NCBI GenBank assembly: GCA_963576475.1
Contig: OY754982.1
Span: forward strand, 6,221,201-6,285,200
Reading direction: 5' to 3'
DNA: 64,000 nt
DNA from: Molanna angustata
Taxonomy: Eukaryota > Arthropoda > Insecta > Trichoptera > Molannidae
Shown here: in pieces, positions 11,701 to 22,300 of the stretch
Layout: each line of letters starts with the position of its first letter
How positions within the stretch are numbered: the stretch's first letter is position 1
Program-made: the position numbers and the translations under genes
Notes under the pieces: model-generated
What the model was told of the DNA's origin: nothing
Databases searched by the model: none
What the model saw: only the letters and a program-made list of their open reading frames with translations

Positions 11701-14700
11701 TGACCCCACAGCAAGATGCTAGAAAACAGTATTCTAACCCAATGGCCCCACAGCAAGATGCTAGAAAACAGTATTCTAACCCAATGACCCCACAGCAAGA
11801 TGCTAGAAAACAGTATTCTAACCCAATGGCCCCACAGCAAGATGCTAGAAAACAGTATTCTAACCCAATGGCCCCACAGCAAGATGCTAGAAAACAGTAT
11901 TCTAACCCAATGACCCCACAGCAAGATGCTAGAAAACAGTATTCTAACCCAATGGACCCACAGCAAGATGCTAGAAAACAGTATTCTAACCCAATGGCCC
12001 CACAGCAAGATGCTAGAAAACAGTATTCTAACCCAATGACCCCACAGCAAGATGCTAGAAAACAGTATTCTAACCCAATGGCCCCACAGCAAGATGCTAG
12101 AAAACAGTATTCTAACCCAATGGCCCCACAGCAAGATGCTAGAAAACAGTATTCTAACCCAATGACCCCACAGCAAGATGCTAGAAAACAGTATTCTAAC
12201 CCAATGACCCCACAGCAAGATGCTAGAAAACAGTATTCTAACCCAATGACCCCACAGCAAGATGCTAGAAAACAGTATTCTAACCCAATGGCCCCACAGC
12301 AAGATGCTAGAAAACAGTATTCTAACCCAATGGCCCCACAGCAAGATGCTAGAAAACAGTATTCTAACCCAATGACCCCACAGCAAGATGCTAGAAAACA
12401 GTATTCTAACCCAATGACCCCACAGCAAGATGCTAGAAAACAGTATTCTAACCCAATGGCCCCACAGCAAGATGCTAGAAAACAGTATTCTAACCCAATG
12501 ACCCCACAGCAAGATGCTAGAAAACAGTATTCTAACCCAATGGCCCCACAGCAAGATGCTAGAAAACAGTATTCTAACCCAATGGCCCCACAGCAAGATG
12601 CTAGAAAAAAAACTGGCACGACCACTTCAATTCTTATAAATGTAAACAGTCAGAATAATTATGAGTTTAAAGTCGGTGCCTGAAAGCCAAAAAACTTATT
12701 ATAATTAATTAATGTAAAAACTATAATGACAAACTGTTTTTTTTTTTAATTAAATGAATATTGATAAATATTTTAAACTGTATGGTGCGTACCAAATTGG
12801 AGTACGGAAGCGCAGTTTAGGCGCCCTACCAAAGAAAATATTCTGATATGTTGGAGCAAATCCAGAAGAAGTTCATGAGGTACCTGTACATACGGATGCA
12901 CGGAGTAAATCCGACATAAATAATAAATAAATAAACACTTCCTTGCATGCTGCGCAAGTGGCAAGTTTATTTCCGTATGGCAATTTCTTCCAACTGACCA
13001 GTGTTTCCAGCCCAGAGAAGCAATATTTGCATGAGAAATAAATTTCTCCTCTGCTGGGAATCAAACCCAGGACGCCCGCATAGAAACCAAACAGTTTACC
13101 AACTCCTAACAGGGAAAAAAATCCAATGTATGCCTATATATATATGCAATGATCCAATAATGTCTAAAGTCAAATTTGTTATATGTAATGTAATAGTTCT
13201 TAATCTATTCGCTCGCTTTTCCTTCTAGTCAATTCATCCTTCTTTATGAATAATTTATTAATTTGTTTATTTATATATCCGCAAAAATAAATCACCTGCT
13301 TTTTAACAAAAACTGATTAAAGTATATTTTTTTTTCAAAATGAATATGTCCTTGTTAAAACAAGTACATATACATCTTCCTATATTCCTTAAAATAAGCA
13401 TAAATGCTTGTGCTATAGGTGAATGAAATCGGTCGGGGCAGGATTCGAACTCGCGACCACTGGATGCTGGACCACTGGACCACTAACCCAATGCGCTAAC
13501 TGCTCTGCCATCGAACCATCTTGAATAATAATTGCAAATGTGTATGTATTAGTAAACTAAGAAATGAATCATAGTATTACAGCAAGCTCAAGTCGATGAG
13601 CGATGAGCAAAGCCTCTTCCATAAAATGAATAATAAATCGCTGATCTATCATGCTTTAGGTAAACCCAATGAAGTAATGACAACTTAATTCTATCAACAG
13701 GTAAAATTAGGATATTGATTGAATGTATGTCATTGTTTTTTTTTTTATACAATTTGGCCATTGGCTTTTTTTATACAAAAGCTACGGGCTGACTGATTTA
13801 CATCTTGTTGAAATTTTATATCTTTATTAAAAAAAAAAACTATTCACTATCAACTAAAATTGAAGTATTTAGAGTACTTGTGTTTGACAATAGTCTCTGT
13901 GTTTAAAAAATCTATGGTTTCCATACAAATTATTGTACCATTGAACTTGTGCTTAGAGGCATGAAAACCATTGATGGTATTTGACACTTAACAATATGCT
14001 GAATTTGAAATGTTACTTGCTCATGTGTTAAGCAATGATTCCAAACTTACTTCATCTAACTGAATATGGTATTATTTATCATATAATAGTGCTAGATACG
14101 TCAACAAAGATAAAACATAAAAAGTCACAAAAAGGATGCTCGTCATAAGTATAAGTTCGAACCATCAAGTCAGGCAAAAGCTGATGTAGTGAATGATGTG
14201 ATTTAATTGCTAGCACTGCCATGGTATCGTATTGTACTTATATAGATATTGTATGAAAAAAAAATTTTAATACCTACCAGCTATTTGTTAACTTACAACA
14301 CGAGAAATAGATCCATAATTTTTTATTATAAAACAAAGCCTATACAAATAAGCAGCACCTTCTCCTATGTACATTTATTTATTTTGAGCAGTTTCATGAA
14401 TAATTTTATAATTATTGAATTAAGTGAATATTTACCGTTATGGCTTGACGTACTAAATGTGATCCGATTTTTCTTTTCCTGTATTTTTCATCCACAGCGA
14501 GCATGGCAATATAGCCCCTCTTGACTTTCTTCCTATGTATGTCTAACTTGCAGACTATGGCACCTATACATCTTTTGTTGTGCATTGCGAGGAAACATAG
14601 CTTAGGCCAGTTGTGTATGAAGTATCTATATGTGTATATTGAGTACGGCTCCGACAGATCTTTTTGTATCAGTCGCATGATCTCGGCCATTTGTAATTCA

Positions 14701-15161
14701 GACCTATACGATTCGAATTGTATCGCGTCGGGTGAGGTACAACTATCGTCCTGACATTCAGGACATACGACAGGCGATGAGACCTCTTCTGATACCTTGG
14801 TCTCCTGGTAAGTTTCTATAATTTCAATATTATTTAAACGGTCCTCTAAAGTGTCTTTATCTTCACCCACTGTCTTCAGACGCTCGCAATTACTAACACT
14901 ATCGTTTTCACAATTTTCACTAATATTTTCATCACCACTGATTCCATGGTCACTCGATGATCCGTTAGTAAGACCATTGTTAGTGTGCAAACAAACTTTA
15001 TCCTTAAAATCTTCTATGATACTCTCTGTATCTACACAATTACTCATCTTATTTACATTTTCAATAGTTTCTTTGGCCTTTTTTGGCTTTTTCTTCGCGG
15101 TCATTCCTTTCTTTACCTTTTGACTTATTTTCACATCCTCATTATTCGTGATATGCTCCAT
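8606..15161 (-). CDS. NAA30: N-alpha-acetyltransferase 30 (NatC catalytic subunit), two coding exons
   Basis: Join of 14436-15161 (exon 1) and 8606-8770 (exon 2) on the minus strand gives 296 residues. NatC acetylates the N-termini of cytosolic proteins starting with Met followed by a hydrophobic residue. The N-terminal ~110 residues are Lys-rich then acidic and poorly conserved. The GNAT domain fills the C-terminal ~150 residues, with [37 protein letters not shown] and, across the splice, [31 protein letters not shown] and a final LKLWLR. These blocks match the animal NAA30 family closely. The acetyl-CoA loop reads R-K-R-K-I-G where the general GNAT consensus has R-x-x-G-x-G/A. The start at 15161 (MEHITNN) is chosen because the 22 codons upstream are hydrophobic and 5'UTR-like. 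The human protein is longer only in its disordered N-terminus. Confidence 0.93.
8985..9505 (+). repeat. Family U dispersed repeat, copy 1
   Basis: Nearly the same sequence is present inverted at 63085-63740. Shared blocks include a LINE-A-like tail (TATGGAAGTCAGTCTGTTTT), GAGAAACTCTGGAATT, CTAGCTTTTATGGTTT, TTTGATAACCCCTGACTGAA and a CA microsatellite (about 9437-9461) before AATTCTGAGTAATTCC. Here the microsatellite is only ~24 bp; in the other copy it is ~137 bp. It lies within the NAA30 intron. Confidence 0.8.
9523..9709. mobile_element. Foldback MITE (near-perfect palindrome)
   Basis: Two arms of about 85-95 bp face each other around a ~6-nt centre (TAGAAATTTTTTCTA). The left arm includes GAAAACGCTGTTCGTTATCG and the right arm its complement CGATAACGAACAGCGTTTTC. 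Mismatches are few, so it is fairly recent or maintained. The outer edges CATTGGCCCTGAGTC and GACTTGGGGGCATTG also pair. There is no coding capacity. Confidence 0.85.
9935..10405 (-). mobile_element. LINE A 3' fragment (5'-truncated, minus strand)
   Basis: The minus-strand frame 9947-10240 encodes [20 protein letters not shown], then [17 protein letters not shown] and [14 protein letters not shown] before the stop. This is the same C-terminus as the LINE at 19957-22329. A frameshift near 10262-10280 separates it from an upstream stretch with [14 protein letters not shown]. The 3' tail is (TATG)n, seen on the plus strand as catacatacat at 9928-9946. It sits antisense-neutral in the NAA30 intron, in the same orientation as the gene. 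Confidence 0.85.
10389..10457. repeat. Inverted repeat at LINE fragment boundary
   Basis: AGGTTTCGCAGCATATTTAT is repeated in inverse as ATAAATATGCTGCGAAGCCT across an AT-rich (AAAT)n spacer. It marks the upstream edge of the LINE A fragment and could extrude as a hairpin. Confidence 0.8.
10620..12710. mobile_element. Family X element copy 1, expanded by an internal minisatellite
   Basis: Starts at the ATTCATTCATTCCATCACGG edge and matches copies at 19295-19650 and 27527-27720: CATCACGGCAT, then a TATAAAAGG stretch, CTCGTCTCACCT, AAAAGGCA and TTGGTGGTGAA. Copy 2 reads TATTCTAAGCCGGTGCCT without interruption. Here the same sequence is split by the 1764-bp array between TATTCTAAC and AAGTCGGTGCCT. 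Its CATCACGGCAT edge resembles the reverse complement of the LINE A 3' end, so the element may be a LINE/SINE relative lying on the minus strand. Confidence 0.65.
10841..12604. repeat. 42-bp minisatellite, 42 tandem copies
   Basis: The unit starts AAAACAGTATTCTAACCCAA, continues TGGCCCCACAGCAAGATGCT and ends AG. It repeats exactly 42 times with no indels. Nearly all variation is one G/A position (ATGGCC versus ATGACC, Ala versus Thr in the plus frame), plus a single ATGGAC unit at 11953. Because 42 is a multiple of three, one plus frame (10860-12683) and two minus frames stay open for ~600 codons. This does not make them genes: there is no start context, no homology, and the array is intronic. 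Confidence 0.97.
12935..13112 (-). mobile_element. tRNA-derived SINE, minus strand
   Basis: On the minus strand it carries a tRNA-like B box in GGGTTTGATTCCCAGCAGAG, then GGAGAAATTTATTTCTC, TGCTTCTCTGGGCTGGAAAC, TTGGAAGAAATTGCCATACG and an AAGTGTTTATTTATTTAT tail. Copies are at 40603-40765 and 49475-49625. The 3' half resembles the 3' end of LINE D (62745-62850). The A-box end is truncated near 13112. Confidence 0.8.
13430..13520 (-). mobile_element. tRNA-like SINE head, minus strand
   Basis: The reverse complement contains TGGCAGAGCAGTTAGCGC (A-box-like) and, ~45 nt later, GCGAGTTCGAATCCTGCC (B-box-like). The middle holds a repeated GGTCCAGTGGTCCAG in place of a proper anticodon stem, so it will not fold as a tRNA. 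A tRNA-derived SINE head is the best reading. Confidence 0.6.
13521..14435. other. Remaining 5' part of the NAA30 intron
   Basis: AT-rich intron sequence down to the exon 1 donor. No second exon, RNA gene or repeat family recognised. Confidence 0.5.
14436..15161 (-). CDS. NAA30: NAA30 coding exon 1
   Basis: Contains 242 codons ending ...HLVRQAIT, followed by a donor site ACG|GTAAAT. The phase is 0, so exon 2 continues directly. It covers the variable N-terminus and the first two thirds of the GNAT fold. The donor position is fixed by homology, because the reading frame beyond it (VNIHLIQ) departs from the family. Confidence 0.92.
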
Positions 15162-16235
15162 TACTACGATTACAAAAGCCCTATATTTGCATATAAAAAA
15201 ATTACAATATTTATTTTGTATATACACTTTACACTATTTTTTTTTCGTCCCTATCTAGACTCACATTGAGCACTCGAATAACCATCAGGTTGCAACGAAG
15301 CGGACATCTTGTTTTCTTTGATAGATTGACATATCAATCTTTCGTAATAAAAATCAAGGAAAATGAGAAATTTTGAAAGAAACTCAAACACGAATATTCA
15401 CAAACAGAATAAAATAGAAAATATATTTAAAATGACTACGAAAATGTTCTACCTATCAATTCATAACTTAACCAATCTCACATGAAACTCACATTATGGC
15501 AAAAAATATTGCCATATCGTATATCGATATTTCATCAAAATGTTACCAGTTGTCTTATTCATAGTCCATACATTACTTCTTCTATGCGGACATTCTTCTA
15601 AAATGACAACCACCGATATTTGGAAGTAAAATAATTTGTGTAAGACAAAGCAATCGAATTTATAATCACATTGTCTAGTTTTTAAAATACAACATTTAAA
15701 GTCTCTCGGATTTTTTTTACATACAGATCATTTAGATCACAAAGTAAATACATTTTTTTAAACAGACCGTTTCAACAAGTTGGCTTTATAGATGAAGATC
15801 GGCGGTTTTAAAATAAGTAATTTTTTTTTCAAAAATCTTGAAAACTGAAAATAATTTAGTTTCGTCGAGCTCCCTTGAATCACGAATAATTCAAAACACT
15901 ATATGTAAATTTAAAGTATTATAGGTATTTGAATAATATATTATGTTTCACGTTTGAAATTAAAAGAAGTATTGAAATTCATAGTATTTAATTCATATCA
16001 GTTCATAGGTAACAACGTAATAATATTTCATTGGGTACATACACACAGAAAAAATATAATAACTTAAAATACATTTGACATTAAATTCACATACATCACA
16101 CTTATTTTAAATTTTAAACAATGATGAACACAACATAAAATACATTTATGTACCTCTATACGAGCTTAACATATTTTGTTTTTTAATTAAATAATTTATT
16201 GTTATATACAATTAATTTATTTTATTTTAACTGGT
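15162..16235. other. Intergenic region between NAA30 and the upstream gene
   Basis: About 1.07 kb separates the NAA30 start from the stop of the next gene. It should hold the NAA30 promoter and 5'UTR and the 3'UTR of the upstream gene. No TATA box or clear initiator could be picked. TTTATT motifs (AATAAA on the minus strand) near 16190-16230 could serve as poly(A) signals for the upstream gene. Confidence 0.4.
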
Positions 16236-16347
16236 TCATGAATTACATTTATATTTTTCTTCGCATTTTATTCCTTTATTTCCCCACATTGCAGCTTCTT
16301 TCACTTCTTCCAAAACTTTCTCATATCTTATGTCATACGGGATTGTT
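16236..16347 (-). CDS. Four-exon gene, coding exon 4 (terminal)
   Basis: 112 nt, acceptor TTTTATTTCAG|AACAATC. Completes a Gly codon, then encodes TIPYDIRYEKVLEEVKEAAM and WGNKGIKCEEKYKCNS, and ends in TGA. It adds the last two cysteines (C-x5-C). Intron 3 is 1186 bp. Confidence 0.8.
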
Positions 16348-19300
16348 CTGAAATAAAAGAATATTTAAGTTGCTATTAATTTTGAAAATCATAATTGAAA
16401 AATAAAATAGTATGTATTTGCTTAACTTTTGAACAAAGTGCGCACAGATGGTTTTAACGCCATAAGGAAATATCTTTTGTCCAACCCATGCAAGGTTTGA
16501 TACAATAGCATAATGTTTAAAGTAAAGAAAAATACAAAAAATTAAAAATTAAAAGACGTATTATGGCAACGAGGATGAGTATTTAGAAAGCACTCAATAA
16601 CTAGATTACTACAAAAAGATTACTAACCTAACCTTACTACAAAAGTTTCGACGGTATGCTCACGCGTATGTACCTTACATACGCGTGGGCAACAGTGTTG
16701 ACTAGACATACGTAAAAAATATTTGACCATAAAAAATATTTGTAGGTATTAAACATTTCTTTAGCAACACCCATTTCTATATCGGTAGAGTATAGCTATC
16801 GTAATTTGAGCCAGACATCTGGGTGCGCAGAGCGCAAATTTGAAATGGCTCAAGATGTTTGACGAAATCTGTACCTATTATCGAATGGAGTATTGGTTTC
16901 GGACTTGAATAAAATGCAAGATCAAACTAAGACTTCATGGCCAAGACTGTTCTCCTTCATCACTAAATTATCAAATCGACTTTTGTAATTAATTAGCAAT
17001 AAATAAAAAATATTTTATATCGTTAATTGGTAAAACTAATAGAAACATCAAACTAGAGTCAAAGAACACTTACGGTGTTTGAATAATAACAATTTTTCCG
17101 AATTCGCTGAACATGTCTTAGCCGGGATTACAGATTATGCATACAGGTTACTCGAATTTAAAATTAGCAGATTTAGAAATATTAGAAATTAGAAAAAGTG
17201 TGAATAATAAAACAAAAATAGTAAATAACCAATTTCCCAAAAAACCCACTGCTAAATACTTTTCCAATTATTTAATATACTAGAAAATATTTATTTTATA
17301 ACTAACATCAATTTTTGAACCACCTAGTGTCACTTATGTTTATTGTTCCGCCCCACTGACTCCTCCCACAGCGTTAGTCCTAAGAACAGTCTATATTTTA
17401 TTTGTATCAGTAAGTACATAAGTCTCCCGAAGAAAAAAACATTGTTTTTGAAACCGGTAGAAGTTTGTGCTCATGTGAGTGATGTATATAAAGTTTATTG
17501 AATATTATAAATAAAAAAATATATTTTATTTACCCTCCGGTCATCTTGGCTACTGTAAGCATCAGATCCGCTCCGCCACAATATTTCTTGGCCAGGTCTG
17601 GATTCTTGCAGACAGCTTTGCAGAGACACTCGGGTCGGCCCTGTAAATAGTTGGCCCATAGCTCCAATTCAGGGCCGCTTATCCATTGGGAGTTGCTCGC
17701 ACCTGAAATTTCATACATCATTATGACTTACGAAATATAATTACCTACTTATTGAAATTAGTTTCCAGTTTTAAATTTCATCATTAACTCTACCGTCCTT
17801 AGCTAACTCATTCACTTAGAAACAGTCACAGCTATTGTTATTGGATTCATTTCAATACAATCATAGAATTTTCTGAATAACCACCATTATAAGTTTCAAT
17901 TTCATACCCTCCAAGCTTCTTCCATATCCGTGTGTCCATGCCCCCGCACCAAACATACCAGCAGCCAAGATAAGAGCCTTAAGTATCACCAAGATGACGA
18001 GATTTGTCAGGTTTAAACTCAACACCTGGAAAATAAATACATTTTGCTGAATTATTTTTTACACTATAAAAATTGTATAAGTACAAAGGAGTGGGTTAAC
18101 CTTAACTTAAAAAAATTTTATATACCTATATTATGTACCTGCATATTTTTGATGCTGCAACCTTTTGGTATTTTGTTTTTCGTTTTTTGAAATAATTTTG
18201 TATTCTATATTTCATGCTCAGTTGAATATTTTTATGTTTAAAACGAGTGAGTTGTAGCCAACACTAAACTCTCCACAACATAGTAAGTGTTCAGAAAATT
18301 TTATATTAGATTCTTAAACAAATATAAGATTCCCAGAGGACAAAAGTTTTCACAATACACCATACACACAAAAACATTGTCACGAAACTCATAGTATGTA
18401 TTTTCTACATGATACCTGTTGAGAAATTTTAAGTAAAATTGCATTAGGTCTTAGCAAGATGAGCATGTATGAGACAGTGTATCAATGTTAATGAGGCGAT
18501 GTATGTGTCAAGATAGAAGAATGCGGTGTTCGGTTCTCACTGCCTACCCCTTGAGGAAGATAGAAGTGGAGAGTAAAAAATACGCTTGTCTATAGAGACA
18601 CATAAAATATCAATATGAAGTTGATCACTCAATTTTCCCTTACAGAAGCTATTTTACTTCTGCTATATACATTATTCATACAAATATGAAATTTATTTCA
18701 CATTGATATGGCAAACCATGGATTTTTTCTTTAAATTTTGACAATCCTTGAATTTATTTTATTTATTTATTTTATTTATCACATTGAGTGTATTTTCGTT
18801 GTATCGAAATTTCAATCAGTATACAAAAAATTCGATTTTCCAGACCGTGAGAGCATTTTGAAAATTTGGACAGATGAAATCATAGAGAAGAAATTAACGG
18901 ATATCTATGGAAAATAATCAGTTACAAGTTTATGGAATTTACATATATGATATCAATATGAAGTCAATCGGACTTAAGTTTGGGCTGTAGAGAGGACACA
19001 AAAAGGATAATGCGTACGGCGTACGGCGAACGCCGTACTCCATACATACAAACAAATCATGACGAAACTCATAGTGTGCACTCTCTCCATGATACCCGTT
19101 GAGAAATTGATGTAAAAAATACGCTTGAAAATTGTGAAATCATGACTCTCCTCTATTCCATAGTGTGGAGAGTAAAAATATATATCCAAGACACGAACCA
19201 TAGTTGCGGAACTGTTGTGAGCAAACATTCGGTAAACCGATGTTGTTGTCGATGTTATTGATGTTGTTTTATTGTGTGTTTTAATTGATATATTTTTTTT

Positions 19301-22300
19301 CATTCATTCATTCATACCATCACGGCATACCCTACAATGTGGGGTAACTAGCGAAAGGTGTGGGGGTGTGCATTGCCTTATAAAAGGGAGCACAACACAT
19401 CTGTGTATGCCCACACACCAGTCTCGTCTCACCTAAAAAGGCACTACATTCAGAATGGGTGGTGAACCTCTTTGCTGAACTATGTCAGATGTTATTGTTG
19501 CCTGATGTATTTTCGATTACCCAGCTCTTACGGGACACTCGAAAACAATAATAGAAAAGAGTGGAAGCACTATTCTAAGCCGGTGCCTCACAGCCGGTGC
19601 TTTTTTGTATTCTACATTTTTTAGTCTATTTGTTTATTTTATAAAAATCAATTATGCACTGTACATGGACTAACATTAGTAATAAGAACTTAATTATGCA
19701 CTGTACATGGACTAACATTAATAATAATTACTTAATTATGCACTGTACATGGACTAACATTAGTAATAAGAACTTAATTATGCACTGTACATGGACTAAC
19801 ATTAGTAATAAGAACTTAATTATGCACTGTACATGGACTAACATTAGTAATAAGAACTTAATTATGCACTGTACATGGACTAACATTAGTAATAAGAACT
19901 TAATTATGCACTGTACATGGACTAACATTAGTAATAAGAACTTAATGATTTTTGTATTCAATTATAGATTTTGTATGTGTGGACTCCACTTTGAGGAAGG
20001 CAACGATGGACACTAGGGTATATAGGGGCGCAGAGCTGGAGACAGATCACTATTTGCTTGTTACTAAACTGCATCTGTTCATCGGCTGGCGCTCTAAAAC
20101 AATCAAAAGTGCACCACCAATGCGCGTCAAAGTGGAAAAATTACAAGAAGAGGAAGTAAGACATGAATATGAAAGGAATGTTGAGTATGAACTAAATTCT
20201 CAAACACATAGTGAAAGAAGTGTAGATGAAGTATGGAAAGACTTGAAAAGTGTTGTGTGCAAAGCTGCCAAGAATGCGTGCGGTGAAAGTAAAAGAGGAA
20301 TGCAGAAAGGTGATGCTTGGTGGAATGAATCGGTAAAAAATGCAGTTGATGCGAAAAAGGAAGCATGGAAGTTTTGGATATCTGTAAAAGGTACTGACAA
20401 AGAAAATAGAGCAAAAGAAGAGTACAAAAAATGTAAGAGGATAGTAAAAGCTACAGTGAAAAATGAAAAAGATTGTATAAAAGAAAAAGAAAGCCAGAAA
20501 ATAGTGAACGACTTTACGGGTAACATGAAAATGTTCTGCAGGAAAGGCATAGCTAAGCGAAAGCAAGGGGAAGCAAAAGGTTCAAAGTGTATAAATGATA
20601 AAGATGGAAATATGCTGATAGATAGCGAAAGTGTGAAAGAGAGATGGTGTGAATATTTCAAAGAATTGTATGAAAGCGCACAAGGTGACACAATAAGACA
20701 GAGGACATGGATTATTGATGAGAATGAGAGAGATGAAATAACGGAAGAAGAGGTAAAAGAAGCGGTTAAATAACGCGAAAACGGGTAAAGCCGCTGGAGT
20801 GGATTGTGTGGCAGCCGAATTTATCAAGTATGGCGGTAAACTATCAACGGAGTGGTGTCTATCGCTCTTCAATAAATGTTGGGAAGCTGGGTACACTCCG
20901 TCGGATTGGAGAAATGCAGTTGTAGTTCCTCTTTTCAAAGGGAAGGGATCAAAACTCGACTGCAAAAACTATAGAGCTATCAGCTTGTTAAGTTCGGTTG
21001 GCAAGATGTATGCAAGAATTATTGATAAGAGAATACGCAAGATTACGGAATGCAAGATATGGGATGCGCAAGGTGCCTTTGTAGGGGGCAGAGGATGTAT
21101 CGATCAAATTTTCTCTTTACGTATGGCTACAGAAAAGGTTCTGCATAAAAATCAGAAACTTTTCTGTGCGTTCATAGACCTAGAGAAGGCATATGATAAA
21201 GTGGATAGAGAAAAATTGTGGGATATCCTATCAATATATGGAGTGAAGAGCAAACTCATACGTGCCGTTGCGTCTCTGTATGAAAATAGTGGAGCCTGTG
21301 TCCGTGTCAACGATGCGTTGACAACATGGTTCCCTATTAATAAAGGGGTGAAGCAAGGCTGCATATTATCTCCATGGCTGTTCAATCTGTATATTGATCA
21401 CTACGTTAGGACATTGAAGAATGAAAATAAAGGTCTGAAACTAAGTACTGTAAACGTACGTGATTTGATGTATGCAGATGACAAAGTGGTGATTGCTGAA
21501 TGTGCGGATGAGCTGCAGTATTTAGTGAATAAAGTGTGTGAAGGATGCCTGCAAAATGGACTGAGAATGAATGTTAGTAAATCTAGGATATTGGTATTTG
21601 AAAAGACTGAAAGTATAACTGCATGTATGATAAAAGTAGAGAACGAATGGCTAGAACAAGTTGAGGAATATTTATATTTGGGGAGTATGTTTGAACGGAA
21701 TGGAAGACCCGATAAAGATATTGAAAGAAGAGTTATGGCAGGGAATAGAATAAACGGAGCACTTAGACCAGTAATGTCCGACCCAAGCATCTCAAAGGAA
21801 GCCAAAATTGCAGTACACAATGCAATTGTGGTGCCTACTTTGACGTATGCAAGTGAAACATGGACCTGGCAAAGAACAGATGAAAGTAGAATAAATGCTG
21901 TAGAAATGAGATCACTAAGAAGAGTATGTAATAGAACGATATATGATAGAATAAAAAATGAGGACATAAGGAGAGAATGCAAGTTAAAGAAGGATATTAT
22001 ATGTAAAATGAAAGTGAATGCTTTAAGGTGGTTTGGACATATAGAAAGAATGAACGATGAACGACTGACCAAAAAAATAAACATGGGTGCTAGAGAGGGA
22101 GTGAATAGCAGAGGTCGCCCCAGAAAGGGATGGCATGACCATGTGAATGATATTTTGAAAGAAGGAAACATTAAAAGTTTGAACAATCGACGAGCATGTA
22201 TGAGACGATGCATGGATGTAAAGGAAGCCAGAAATGTGTGCAAAAATAGAGAAGTATGGCGCTCGGTTCTCTCTGCTTACCCCGTAAGGGACATAGCGTG

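Noticed and set aside
10860..12683. 607-codon open frame of 14-residue repeats, plus two ~600-codon frames on the other strand
   Set aside because: They follow from a stop-free 42-bp unit. The array lies in the NAA30 intron, is open on both strands, and has no signal, domain or homologue.
13430..13520. Functional tRNA gene
   Set aside because: A and B boxes are present, but a duplicated GGTCCAGT replaces the anticodon stem, so it cannot fold properly.
19654..20016. Repeat protein frame MHCTWTNI on the plus strand and its minus counterpart
   Set aside because: Seven-copy 42-bp minisatellite; the period of 42 keeps frames open.
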